From Porodaedalea pini (taxonomy: Eukaryota; Basidiomycota; Agaricomycetes; Hymenochaetales; Hymenochaetaceae), in assembly GCA_002794775.1 (NCBI GenBank), contig NBAY01000019.1, positions 372,001 to 436,000 on the forward strand: 64,000 bases of DNA, read 5' to 3'. How positions within the stretch are numbered: position 1 is the first letter of the stretch; the number at the start of each line of letters is the position of its first letter. This document shows, in pieces, positions 23,149-34,350 of this stretch. A program made the translations under genes and the position numbers. A model generated the notes under the pieces. The model saw only the letters and a program-made list of their open reading frames with translations, did no database searches and was not told where the DNA came from.

Positions 23149-23707
23149 GACACAAGAGCGGGATCTGCTAAGCTCGTCCGACAAGTACTGAGGTTGAATG
23201 AGGTTTGGCAGGCGGCGAGAGCAGGGTGGATGACAGCAGAAGACTTCAAGGAGACACGGTACTAGAATCCACGTGATCTACGCGCATCATCTTTCGAGCT
23301 CCGCTCGACAGTCCTTCAGTCACGGTACTTTGATCGTTTTACAGTTCTCGCAGATTTGAACCATACCTCAAACTATATTAATATTGACCCTAATCAGTTA
23401 GCACAAGATCGAGAAGTATTCCTACACGGACTTCTATCTCTTGATCGAATCTGAGTACATTCTTCGGTGGCGCTTTGCCACGGTTCCCTTCAACACCCCT
23501 CCACCCATAACGATCCTATCTGCCGTGGTATCACCTTGTACTAGTAGACTTTCTCGCTTCAATATAAATGGCAGCCGCGTTACTTTCGAGGCGACAGTGA
23601 TTCTTATTCTCAGCATTTATTCAGCAGTTATTCAACGCTACACAACAGTCATACTATTCGTACACAAACTCGGCCCATGGAAACTTGTTGACTCGCAAGC
23701 GTTACAC
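23149..23707. other. Intergenic region upstream of coronin
   Basis: About 560 bp holding the coronin promoter and the Argonaute 3' end. No gene is supported. Confidence 0.5.
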
Positions 23708-26624
23708 TCACATGTAGTACATTGTACCCTTCAGCTCCTCGTGAACGCCCCTTCCCCACAGTGCCTCCGCCTTCTTCACAATCTCCTTCGGCGGTACTTT
23801 GCTCTCCTTGCTTCCTTCGATCGGAGGCAGGATCTTGTGAAGATATAGTCGTGCACGCTTGCAAGCACGGTCCACCCAATACGCAGGTGGAATGAGACTC
23901 ACGCTGTTAGACGCAGGCGCCCACAGGTGGCTGACATCGTTGATACCCTGCTGGAGGACGTCCGCAGAAAACTTGTTCTCATCGTAAAGTACAGTGTAAC
24001 GTGTCGCCCGCACCATCCCCTGCGTCGCAGAGTGCGCCTGCAAGTAAAAGTCAAAGTCGTATATGCCGGTCACACCCTGGTCGACGACAGTCCCAGCCTT
24101 CGAGTTCGACGTCTGGTCTGCATCCTGAGCCCGAGTCGGATAGAAGCGAGTCCGGTGGCCCTTGCCGCAGATCACGAATGTGACCTTCGGCTTGTAATCC
24201 GCGAGATCACGGAACGCCTTCTTCATTTCGCCGACCTCAGCTCTCATCACGTCCTGGCCCAGATTGTCCGAAACGCCTCCACGGAAAATGACGATGCGTT
24301 CAGGCAGCGCCTTCATGTGCTGCCTATACTCCTTGAGCCGTTCAATTATCATGTTCTTGGCATTCGTGATCGTCTGTCAATATCATTGTCAGCGGTAAGA
24401 TCAGAATGCGATGCGAAGTGTGCACCGACCTCTTTCCTGTATTCCTGAAGAGAAACACTCGCCGGGTACTGCATGAAGTTCATGTCGCAGCTCGCCGCAA
24501 CAGCCGCAATCGTCGGCGTTCCCTTGATGCATCCCGCGCCTGGGTGCGTGACGTCCATTCCCACCAACATCGTATTCTGTAGCCATTTCAGAGATCCCGA
24601 CTCCAATGTGTGGTTCAGTCCGCCTAGCTTCGCGTTCAACTTGAGCGCCAGATTAGTCATGTACTGGTCCTGACCCTCCTTTTTGCGTATGTTCGACATT
24701 AGCGCGCATAGGGCCTGACATCCGAGGACGGTGTCGAACATCGTCTTCAACCCAGCGTAGATGTGCGGGTCCTTGTTAGAGACAAGCGTGAGGACCATCT
24801 CCGGCTTACCCGGGAACGAGTTCAGAGCCTTTGAAACCGCACGCAGAGCTTGGTCCCGGAATGGATCATCCGATGTTGCTCGCGGGAGATCGATCGCACG
24901 CACTTCGTAGTTTGTGCTTACTTGCATCCCGCAAGAATGACATTTGGCAAGGAGAGTATCCATCACTTCACGAAGTGCGACGTCGGAGTTGCTGCCAAAA
25001 TCTTCCGATCCACCATCGCGCAGGACGAGTACGGCCAGATGCGTGAGTTGTGCGGCCTTTGCGAAACGGATGCCACGGGTCGTCCAAGACCCATTGACCA
25101 CGGCCAGCTGACCCGATTGATAATTCACCTTCGGTGCAGACAGAACGCGCGCCGAAATAACAGTCATGTCTAGCGAGATCTTGATACCGAAGCTTGCCAT
25201 CGGCGGTGTGTTCGACTCAAATCCGAGTAGGCGGAGGCCTTTGACGGTCAAAGTTTGCGCATTTGCTGCGGGTGTCTTACAGTTGGCCGTGCATAGAGAG
25301 GCGCTCTCCCGACGGGTGAGCTCACCCGTGAAGAGACTGCCGACTTCGATCCTGCAAACTTCCGCTGGGACGAAAACGTCCCTGTCCTTCGTCCCGATGT
25401 TCACGACAGGCAGGTCATCAGCATGCTTAAGAGAGATTCCAAACTCTATGGATACAGTTTAGTGAGTTTGATATGAACGATATCGAATGACTTACTCTTC
25501 TGGAAGTATTTCTCGACCGTTACTTTCCCCAACTCCTCACTCTGGAACGTCGTCTTCTTCGCAGTCGCAGAACCAAAGCCCTTGATAGTGCTGTGCTTTC
25601 GGTACCCAAGATAATTCGTCGTCACCCTCATTTTCCCGAAGAACTTCTGCGGATGCGCCGCTCCTTGCGACTGACGAAGGAACTCGAGCATCGCATCACT
25701 CAAGTGGTCGCGTGGCACATAGAACGCACTCATGCACGTATTAACGTTCACCATGAGGGACTTATAGACCGGGCGGACCGTCGCAAAGAATCCATTGACA
25801 ACCGCAATACCAGCCCTCGCGCGGACCCCTGACTCCGAGTCCGGCGCAAAGAAATAAGCATGTTTTCCCGACGCACGCACGCCTGTGCGAGCCGCATGCG
25901 ATGTCACGATTAGATTGAAGGCAGACAGGATGGGGATCGGGTTGTAGGTGGGGTCTTCGCAGCGCAGGAAGCTAAGATAGTTACAACGTCAGTAGCCATT
26001 TGCAAGCACATTAAATGAATGTTAGACGTACCGGGCCAGCTCCGCCGACTTCAATTCCTTAGGACCAACCAGAGTCACGCCATACGCATTCTCACCCGAG
26101 TGCATTCCCTTTCCAACGTCTGCATGTGCCTTGACAGTGACTGAGAAGCCCTTCGGCATCGCTTGCTTCGCAATAAGTCGACGAGTGCCATCGAGCACAA
26201 TCCCTTGCACATAGGGCCCAACCTCCTTCGACTTTTCAAACAGCCCGATGACATGCTTCCGAAGGTCCTCTTCTTCACTGCGAATATGCGGCTCAATATT
26301 CATAGCGTAATCGTATAAAATAACGTCCTTTGGATAATTGAGCTGCAACATATTAACGCGGAGGTTGATTGCTGCTCCGCGCGTTCCAAAGCCAGGGCGC
26401 ACGGCCTTGTCCGTTGCCGATGTCGAGAGCGCTCGGAAACGTGAAGTGAGCTCCAAGATGTCGCGGTCGTTCACACGAGTGTCGGGGGTCGCATGGCTAT
26501 GAGGAGAGTAGATTTCGACAGGTCCGTTCGTACCATGGCCAAGATCGGAGTAGGAGCCGCGCAGAGCCGGCGGACCCTCACGAGCACTGGACGGACCACG
26601 TCCGTGTCCACGAGAGTTGTCCAT
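23708..26624 (-). CDS. Argonaute (PAZ-PIWI), predicted slicer-inactive
   Basis: Four exons on the minus strand (26624-26032, 25971-25496, 25445-24430, 24373-23708) join to 2751 nt, or 916 residues, with no frame break. A Gly/Arg/Ser-rich N-terminus is followed by the N domain (RPGFGTRGAAINLRVNMLQL), linker-1, a PAZ domain around FFGKMRVTTNYLGYRKHSTI, and MID/PIWI. Argonautes bind small RNAs and silence matching transcripts. Of the slicer tetrad, the first Asp is present (GMDVTHPG, D654) and the Glu is present (QEYRKE, E695). The second Asp is Gly (FRGGVSDN, G727, where the family has RDG), and the His is Arg (RATRYTVL, R820, where the family has HYHVL). Cleavage activity is therefore unlikely, while RNA binding may persist. 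It is otherwise intact. Confidence 0.92.
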
Positions 26625-28198
26625 GTTGCGTCAGAATAGAGACAAGTTTATGTTGTAAAGTTGCTTTTGTGAGAGAGATAGTTGCTGGGGATGGAGTCTT
26701 GTCGACGTAGGGGAGACCCTTTTATACCAGAGAATGGCCGTACCGCAGGAGTTTCGCAGTACAGCACAGCAGAGACATTTCTCAGGTATCCTGCGCCTAC
26801 CTTCACACTGAGCTTCGACTCAAAAATACAGAGCGGAACACTAGAGTTCATTGGCACATACCTCACATATGTCACCGAGCCAGGCTCGAACTCGCGAAGG
26901 AGCATTGAGATTCGGCTTTGACAGATGAAGGCAAGCTGCGCAGATGGCGATTTGAAAAATCCTGCCGACGCCGCGCCACATTCTCTGGTGCCGACAGCTG
27001 CGGACAAGCCAAGAGCTGTGAGACAGAGAAATCTGACTCTGCGCATGTCTTCACTTTGTGGTTTGAATTAAAAATACAAAACTGAACGATAAAGATTATT
27101 CGCATGCACCTAATATACCGCCTCGAGCTCAGCTTCCGCCTTAAAGAGAAGGACCGAGATGAAATCGCAAAAGTGAAGGATAGCTGCGTAGAAGATGGCA
27201 TGGAAGTTCACGTCTTCGTCGTCACCGAGGTGCCTGCGGGAAGTGGATTTTTTGAGGCATCTTCTGGAGAAGACCTTGAGACCTTCCATCCTGCTCTTTT
27301 CTAGGATTTGCTTTAGGAGACGCGGCGTGGAGAGCTGCAGGTTGCCAGATGGATACGGGTAGTCCAAGTTAGATATCACGTGCAAGAAACGCGTCGCGAA
27401 CGCGCCGGCCCTCAAATCGGGGTGTTTTACTGCTGGGGGTATCGTCCAATCAAAAACACTCGTGCAGTGAAATTCACATGCCGTCCTCAAGTCCGAATCA
27501 TCTGACAAGTAAGCTCCGAGTCCTATCAGTGTATCAGATCTGGACTTTTGTGACGTGGGCTGGGCTGCCCTCCGCAGCATCAAGTCGAGGAAGTCTCAAT
27601 GATTAATCTGAGATCATCTGTCTGTCGCGAAGGGCACAATTTGCTTCTGTGAGATATACTTCATTTTTCTCAGTCACGATTTGTGATAAGAACAAGTGTA
27701 CGAATGTGTCCGAGAAGTGGGGCTCGATCTTTCCACTATTCTCTACTAGATTGCTACATACAAGCTTGCCGAGCAGCATTCCTCAGTATTGCGGCTATAA
27801 ATGATTCAGCAGAGTGATGAAATTCTCTGAATATATCTATCAGCGGTATATTCAGCAAGGGTGAAAAATGGCCCCTGATAGTGTCGAGAACTGTCTTATG
27901 ACGAAGTAGAGTGCTTCGATGTTGCTGACCATGCATTAGTATACTATCACTCAATAGTAAATACTCTATGTCAGTGTTCGTGATTGATTTGTTGCTAGTC
28001 AGGAGCAGCGAATCGCATGTAACTTCCACGCTGCATGGGATTCTAGGAATTACGACCATTTCCCTATACTTTCGATACATGAGGTTTTATGTCCACTACG
28101 CACTCTATTCAAACAGACATTCTACTTCTTCTAGAATCAACAATCTCTATCATTCACTATCCAAAAACACGACAGCACACATTTCATGCAACATTTCC
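26625..28198. other. Long gap upstream of the Argonaute with weak ORFs
   Basis: Contains the Argonaute promoter. An open stretch on the minus strand at 26648-27046 and another at 27110-27580 have no recognisable family. The first could be a diverged exon. From ~27600 to 28198 I see nothing coding. Confidence 0.4.
27110..27580 (-). CDS. Hypothetical ORF, unsupported family
   Basis: A 156-residue open frame starting MLRRAAQPTSQKSRSDT. It contains a GLGAYLSDDSDL block and a basic stretch (SRRCLKKSTSRRH) and ends in a hydrophobic segment. A possible GT donor lies at the end (GAGGCG-gtatat), so it could continue in another exon to the left. No motif is recognised; it may be chance or a remnant. 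Confidence 0.25.
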   Translation of the reverse strand: MLRRAAQPTSQKSRSDTLIGLGAYLSDDSDLRTACEFHCTSVFDWTIPPAVKHPDLRAGAFATRFLHVISNLDYPYPSGNLQLSTPRLLKQILEKSRMEGLKVFSRRCLKKSTSRRHLGDDEDVNFHAIFYAAILHFCDFISVLLFKAEAELEAVY

Positions 28199-29413
28199 CT
28201 AGCACCCAGCAGGCGGCTCGGTCTCCGCATCTTTGTTGTCGAACATTCTCTGCATATCGTCAAAGCTAGAAAATATTAGGGATTAGCCTTTCTCGCGATG
28301 AGTTAACAAAAAACAAAAAACAAACCTATTTATATTTGTGAAGGCCTCTTGCCACTCCTCTGTTTGAAAGCCAGGCATACCTTCCAATGCCTTGCGCATA
28401 TCAAAGAGAGCCTTTCTGGAATCATTCGTCCCGAATTCAAAGTATCTCGCCGTCGAAGGGTCAAAGAAGCGGTCTTTGCGCTTTTTACGACGCTTGTTTT
28501 TCTTTTTCGCAACCCTGAATCGTCCATCTGGAGGGCCTTGTGCCCTTTCAGCTGCTTGGGGGTGAGTTAAAGTTCCGAATGTAGCTGGAATTATTGGTGG
28601 ACCTGCTCCGGAGAGGTCAGTCTCAGAAAGTTGAGACGCAGCTGCTGCACGAGCTTTGAGGGTAAACGATCGTGTTACTGGGCCAACTCTTGAAGGAATG
28701 GTCGGATAATCACGTCGCTGTTGAGGCGAGGGTCGGATAGGGAGATTACCCAACCTTTTTTCCAGAGATCCGCCGATCAAATCCTGAAGTTCTTTATCGT
28801 CCAGCTTCACTTCGATGTCTGAGTCTTCAGACTCGGATTCCTTATATGGATGATACTCGTCGTCGGTGTTTTCAGGGAGTTTGGCGACCATCAATTCCCC
28901 AATTACAACAAAGGCCCATTCGACTCCCACACAAACCATGACGCCGACCGCCTTCTGCCACTTGGCCTTGGCGAGAACATATGCCGCCTGAATACAAGCT
29001 TGATCCCAAGCTTCTTGTCGCAATTGATCACGAGCAAGAGGGGTATCGACTTTAGGCGATGCTTTGACCTCGACAACCATGATAGGAGCCGTACGTATGA
29101 TGACGGGGAAATCGTAGACGATCTTGTACTGGGAGAGAAATACCATAAAGTCTGGGATACGCTTTTGCACAACGTCTTTCTGTTTAGAGTCAGAATAGAG
29201 CAGCCGCTTGATGGGACGCTGGGGATTCAGTGTGAAGCGCGGGTTATCTTTGAAGACCACGGTGAGACAGTGGGTGACGGTCTGATACCATGCAGCCTCT
29301 GCGACGTTTCTCATTCCCTCTGCTTCAAACCCATCTAGTTCTTCTTGAAACTGAAGCCCATGTGCAATGGCAATCGCCAGGCGAATGCGGTCTGCGAGCG
29401 AGAACTGCAACAT
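28199..29413 (-). CDS. Orphan protein with a possible PD-(D/E)XK nuclease-like core
   Basis: Two exons on the minus strand (29413-28326, 28265-28199) join to 1155 nt, or 384 residues. I do not recognise a named family. Residues ~85-125 read RIPDFMVFL ... PIMVVEVKAS, which has the D...EVK spacing and hydrophobic strands of PD-(D/E)XK-type folds. Next come helical segments and a hydrophobic strand (AVGVMVCVGVEWAFVVIG). The C-terminal half is charged, with a strongly basic run (KKKNKRRKKRKDR) that looks like a nuclear localisation signal. The nuclease idea rests on motif shape only. The tandem pair of genes to the right is divergently transcribed. Confidence 0.65.
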
Positions 29414-29896
29414 AAAGAACTACTGTGACTTGGACGACAGCAGAGCACAGAGGCGAGAGATGGGAAGGTGTGTACAATGAGAATTGGAAAGAACCAATCG
29501 GCAAGGCTTGCTCCAGTTTATAAGGCGAACAGCGCGCTTAAGCCACGAAAAATAAGATACCATCTTATATTGAGTACGATTGAAGATAACGAGTTGGTTT
29601 GTGGCCAGTTGCTTCTTTTGACGAAGGGAATCGTTTCGACATTGTGGTCCCTGCGAGTACTAGTGAGGGTTGAGAGCATATGGCAGTATTAGTGGCACAG
29701 AATTTGATCAGCCGTGCCACGGCAGCCAGAACACGTGCTATGTAAGTTACAGCCACGCGAGGGTTGAAGTTTATATAAGGCAAGCTCATGCTCGTTCAAC
29801 CCCCCACCTGCACCCACCAACGGACCGTTACCGGTACGAATCACAACTCGCTGTTTGAACTCAGTATACTGATTTACATTCAGGTAACTCCACGAT

Positions 29897-30469
29897 ATGA
29901 CTTGGTTCTTTGGATTTCACCTCAAATGGCGTACCGCGAAGAAATTCGCCACGAGAAGGGGAATCAAAGTACCAGCATGGGAGTTCCTTTCATTCAAGGT
30001 TCACCGCCAAATCCAGGCGGACTCGGGAGTCGACTTCTGGATCAATTACGACTGGCGTCACCGCATAATCATCACTTTCTTCGAGAACAGGACGGAACGC
30101 GACCCGACCGGTATCCAGTTCTCCATCGACGAGATCGCACGCGTCATGAAAGTCATGCGTGTGAGCCACGCTCCTCGCTGGTATACCGATAATCCAGCGG
30201 ACGCTGGCTACGAGTCCGACTCCAGCGAGGACGACGAAATCGGACTTAGAAACTTACCAGATTTTGAAAGGCCGGTGTGGTTGCAAGGGCCTCCCTCACC
30301 TTCCGAGAGCGACTCAGATTCGGACAGCCATTGGGATGAAGACACTTCAAACAGCGAAACAGAAACAGAGGGTATTGGAAAAGTTGATACAAGCTCGAAG
30401 GTACGCAAGGACACAGGTGGAGAGCTGATAGAGAATGTGGGGGAGGGCGTAAGGGTCATGAAGATATGA
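29897..30469 (+). CDS. Small acidic-tailed protein, copy 1 of a tandem pair
   Basis: A single-exon ORF of 190 residues. The N-terminal ~100 residues look folded and basic (FHLKWRTAKKFATRRGIKVP, DFWINYDWRHRIIITFF). The C-terminal half is a disordered acidic serine tail (SESDSDSDSHWDED). Family unknown. The gene and ~400 bp of upstream sequence are duplicated just downstream. A TATATAAG-like element lies upstream at ~29773. Confidence 0.6.
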   Translation: MTWFFGFHLKWRTAKKFATRRGIKVPAWEFLSFKVHRQIQADSGVDFWINYDWRHRIIITFFENRTERDPTGIQFSIDEIARVMKVMRVSHAPRWYTDNPADAGYESDSSEDDEIGLRNLPDFERPVWLQGPPSPSESDSDSDSHWDEDTSNSETETEGIGKVDTSSKVRKDTGGELIENVGEGVRVMKI

Positions 30470-30931
30470 TAATAAATTTGCGACTGCTTTGCTATCCATT
30501 TCGCTCTAATTTTTTTCGAATTGTAATGCCTTTAGTTGCTCTGATTCGCAAAGGCAAGTCGGTTCAGCCACGATGCTTTCTCGTTAGGATAATTACAATA
30601 GCAGCTATACTACAGACAGACGCAAAGCTTACAGCATAGGGACGAGTTCCAAAGATCAACTTGCGCAGTTCGCTCTGATTTATAAATCGAACAACACGTT
30701 TTTACCTCGAGAAAAAGATTCTATCATATACTGAATTTGATGATGAGATATGTAGCTTGTGGCCGGCTGCTTTTTCTGACGACAACAAGGTCTGGCCAAG
30801 GCAGAACACATGTTATATAAGTTACAGCCACGACGTACTCTGTTGCATGCCCAACTCTTGAGCGAACTCGATCTAACGAGCCGGCTGACCATCTGTTACG
30901 ACACATACTATCTCTCACGAGACGACGCATT

Positions 30932-31516
30932 ATGACCTGATATTTCGGATTTCATCTCAAATGGTGTATAGCCAAGAGGTTTGCAACGAGGAGGGGAATC
31001 AGGGTTCCTCGTTGGGAGTTTCTTGCATTCAAAGTCCACCGCCAGATTCAGGCAGACTCTGGTGTCGACTTCTGGATTTCCCATGACCGACGGGATCGCA
31101 TTATCATCACTTTCTTCGAGAATGAGACGGAACGCGACACGGCTGGTATCAAATTCTCTGTTGGCGAGATTGTGCGCATCATGAAAGTCATGCGTTTGAA
31201 ACACGCTCCTCGCTGGTATTCCGACAGTCCAGCTGATGCCGTATACGAGGAAGAGTCCAGTGACGACGACGAAATTGATGCTGGAAACATATCGGGGTCT
31301 GAGAGGCCGGCGTGGCTGCAAAGGCCTCCCTCACCGGATGAGAGCGACTCAGATTCGGACAGCGATTCGGACAGTGAATCAAATGAAGACATTTCAGAAA
31401 GCGAAACAGAAAGAGAAGGCATTGGGAAGGAGAAGGCGAATTTTAAGGTGCGCAAGGGTAAGGACGGGGGATCGGTAGGGAATGTAAGGAAGGGCGTACA
31501 GGCCATGACAATCTGA
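30932..31516 (+). pseudogene. Copy 2 of the tandem pair, with a stop at codon 3
   Basis: Closely similar to copy 1 from the start codon to the end, including FHLKW, the VHRQIQADSGVDFW block, HAPRWYSDSPADA and a longer acidic Ser-Asp tail. Codon 3 is TGA where copy 1 has TGG (ATG-ACC-TGA versus ATG-ACT-TGG). The remaining ~190 codons are open, so the loss is recent, or a downstream start is used. The upstream TATATAAGTTACAGCCACG element is shared with copy 1. Confidence 0.65.
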
Positions 31517-31639
31517 TAATGTACTTGTGCTTGCTCTGCCAAATATCTCTCTCTGGCTGGTTTTGAAATGTGATGCCTTTTTCTCCTTTGTTCCGTGTGT
31601 CTTACTTCGATGTGCGTTGCAGCCAGCGAGGTTATACTC

Positions 31640-32167
31640 TACGATGGCTCGTTGATATATATATTGTATTTGTTTCCTGTATCAATCTGCATTCTTCCGG
31701 CACTCGCACTCGACGGCATTTTAGACTGCATGATCATTGAAGACTCGTTTGACGGGGCTCTCTTTGCGGAGTTCATAAGGGTCTTACTGGAACACATGCA
31801 ACCATTTCCGGCACCAGCACCCGTCATTGTTATGGATAATTGTGCCATTCACAAGGCACCCGAGATTTGCGAGATGATCGAGGCAAAGTGTGTACTGTTC
31901 CTGTTATCGTTTGATTGCCCTGCTAATAGATGGCATAGAGGGATGCGACTCGAATACCTACCCGCATACTCACCAGATTTCAACTCAATCGAGCTGGTAT
32001 TTTTGCTCTTGAAAGAGATCTTACACCGTGAGGGTCTTACACTTCGAGAAACAATGATGATTCTGAAATGTTCAGGCACCTATATCGCATTGTTTATTCA
32101 GTCGATTCAAGCCATTCGGAAGCGTTCTATCATCACTCTGGATACCTCTGAACTTTTACGTAGTTAA
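31640..32167 (+). pseudogene. IS630/Tc1-mariner-type (DDE) transposase fragment
   Basis: Encodes the C-terminal catalytic half of a DDE_3-type transposase: ILPALALDGILDCMI, then VIVMDNCAIHKAPEI (second Asp), an apparent short intron, MRLEYLPAYSPDFNSIELVF (catalytic Glu). The first catalytic Asp and the DNA-binding domains are missing, and no inverted repeats are seen around it. This is a dead fragment. Confidence 0.75.
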
Positions 32168-32240
32168 CTGCGAGCACATATATTTCGAGCATGCACTCAC
32201 AAAGCCATAACAAATCGAAAGCATATATCAGTCCATGAAG

Positions 32241-34350
32241 CTATCCAAGAAGACAGAAGTCGAATTCCAAAGTGTCTGAGTCGACACTCTCCAACAGCTC
32301 CTCCAGGTTGTCATGGCCTACCATATCTTGGACCTTGTCTGGTTGCAGTATGCCGAAAATCTTCTTCACCTTGGGACCGTTTGTCTTGTCGATAATGCCG
32401 TTCTCTTCGGCGATCTTGAACATCTCCTTCTCGATGCTTGACTCGAACGTCACCGTATGGCAGCAGTGCTAGCCGTAGTGCAGGGATTGGTGCTCTTGAT
32501 GACTATCTCACGGAGCTCAGGATCCTTCAGCAAGGAGAGCGTCTTGTCAAAGACTTTAATCTTCTCTTCACAGGCACGGACTTTAGCCTCCCGACGTCTG
32601 CGTTCGTTGAGCAGCCTCTCCAGAAACGTCTTCGGGTTTTCCAAGAGCTTCTCATCAATATTGCCGTTGTCAGATAATTCGAGCTGTCCGTTCGCCAAAG
32701 TTGCTGGGGTTGGCGCCCTTCCGGCGCCTTTACCCTTGCCCCTCTTCTTCTTTCCTTTCTTCTCGGCGTCCGATCCGCCAGGCGTGCCACCCGAAAGGCC
32801 AGCGCTTCCCTTTCCTTTATCGTTGGCGTCCTGAACGTCTTTATCACCACCCGTTGGGTTCTTGCTCTCGTCTCCGCCGCCACGCTCCGCCTACTTTGTT
32901 TTGTAACATCAGCGACTATATATAGCAAATGATCAAACTGCTTCCCTCTTTAGCTTTCTCGGCCGCCTCTCTCGCCTCTCGTTCCTTGGCTTGCATCGCC
33001 TTCACAGCGCCCTTCTGTTCCTTAATAGACGCTCTAACCTCGCCACGATCTGCAGTCGGATTGGCCCTCAGTTTCCACCTGAGCACTGGTTTCTTCGCTT
33101 TAGTGTAAATATTCTCAAGCGTCCCCAGAGCCACCTTTTCCTGGGCAGAAAGCTGTGCCAAAGTCACCAAGAAGATGTCCAAGGACTCCTTTTCAGCCTA
33201 TAAGAGCTCATGTCCCTCCGTCCTTGCCTTACTGACGGTCTTCACGACCCAATCGTAACGCTTCTTGCGGGTATTGAGACGTTTACCCGTCTCGCTCTGA
33301 TGATCTGGTTGATCCATTGTCCAAATTTCACCCAAGTGGCATAAAAGTCGCCGTTCGCCTTTGTCTTCGTGAGCATCCACCGCTCGAAAGAAGGGTTTAT
33401 CAGCTTCATAGAAATAATGATTTTCTCACGGGCCTCGTCCAATAACGTTCGCAACCAGACCAGGCATAGCTGGCCTTTGTTCTACTGATATGTCAGCGAT
33501 TGCAAAGGAACTTGATTGCTGAAACTCACCCCGACGATAGCGTGACGCAACTCGTAGAGCTGGACGGCGTGGTCTTCGGTGGCAGCACTCATCTCATCAG
33601 ATTCCCTCTTGCATTCGTCCGCATTATCCATGCGGAGCCTGAATATGTCTACAATGGCCTTTCTTGTCTGGAAGAACTCGGTAAAGTGACCGTTGAGGCG
33701 GCTCTGGCCTTCATCAGCGACATTCACGCCGCTGGTGACCCTATGCATAAGTTCATCGTACTTCTCCAGAAGAGAAGCAGACTCAACTAACAGCATTTAT
33801 GAGTTGCGTCGACAAAGCAGAAGTCAGAGGAACGTACGTGAATTTGGTGGGACCCCGGTATCGAGGCGACAGGAGCCAACTCGAGGCTGTCAGGACCTAG
33901 GGCACGACCGCGGGAAGAGTAAGCGCTAGCCGAGCGGTCACGTAAGAAGAATACTGTCACTGACCTTGGGATGGCGTTGGTCGATTCCTTGCGCGCCGTA
34001 GAGCTGACGGTGGTTGATGAACAAAGGATGTTTGCATCCGCGTGGTAGTATTCCGAGCCGCGGCTTTCACATTTCTTATTAGCCATATTGGTACCGTGAC
34101 GGTGATACTAATTACTGCCGACCCAGAAATCCACCTCCATTTGATCGCGAATGGCTTGGTATGTCAAGAGCTCTAGCCAGTCCATAGGGAGCTTCAACAT
34201 TGTCGCGAGCCTCTTGGTGAGCTTCTGCTTGAAGTAGGCTATGTCTGTAACCAATCCAGAGATCGTTGACGGCATCACGAAAAAGTCGTATAGCCTTGTA
34301 TACCTTGTAAGGTAATATAAGTCTGTTAGTCAGCTTGTCATGTGCCAAAA
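32241..34350 (-). CDS. Probable multi-exon coiled-coil protein, unknown
   Basis: Minus-strand open segments that look like exons of one gene: MANKKCESRGSEYYHADAN near 34086 (possibly preceded by an exon up to ~34350 with TKRLATMLKLPMDWLELLTY); ESASLLEKYDELMHRVTSG; LRTLLDEAREKIIISMKLIN; LVTLAQLSAQEKVALGTLEN; a Lys/Glu-rich coiled coil (KAMQAKEREAREAAEKAKE); and a last exon with VKKIFGILQPDKVQDMVGHD ending at 32241. Exon borders are not resolved and I name no family. The coding look (charged helices, few stops between plausible splice sites) is the only evidence. Confidence 0.45.

Noticed and set aside
31595..32167. Active Tc1/mariner element
   Set aside because: The N-terminal half, first catalytic Asp and inverted repeats are missing.
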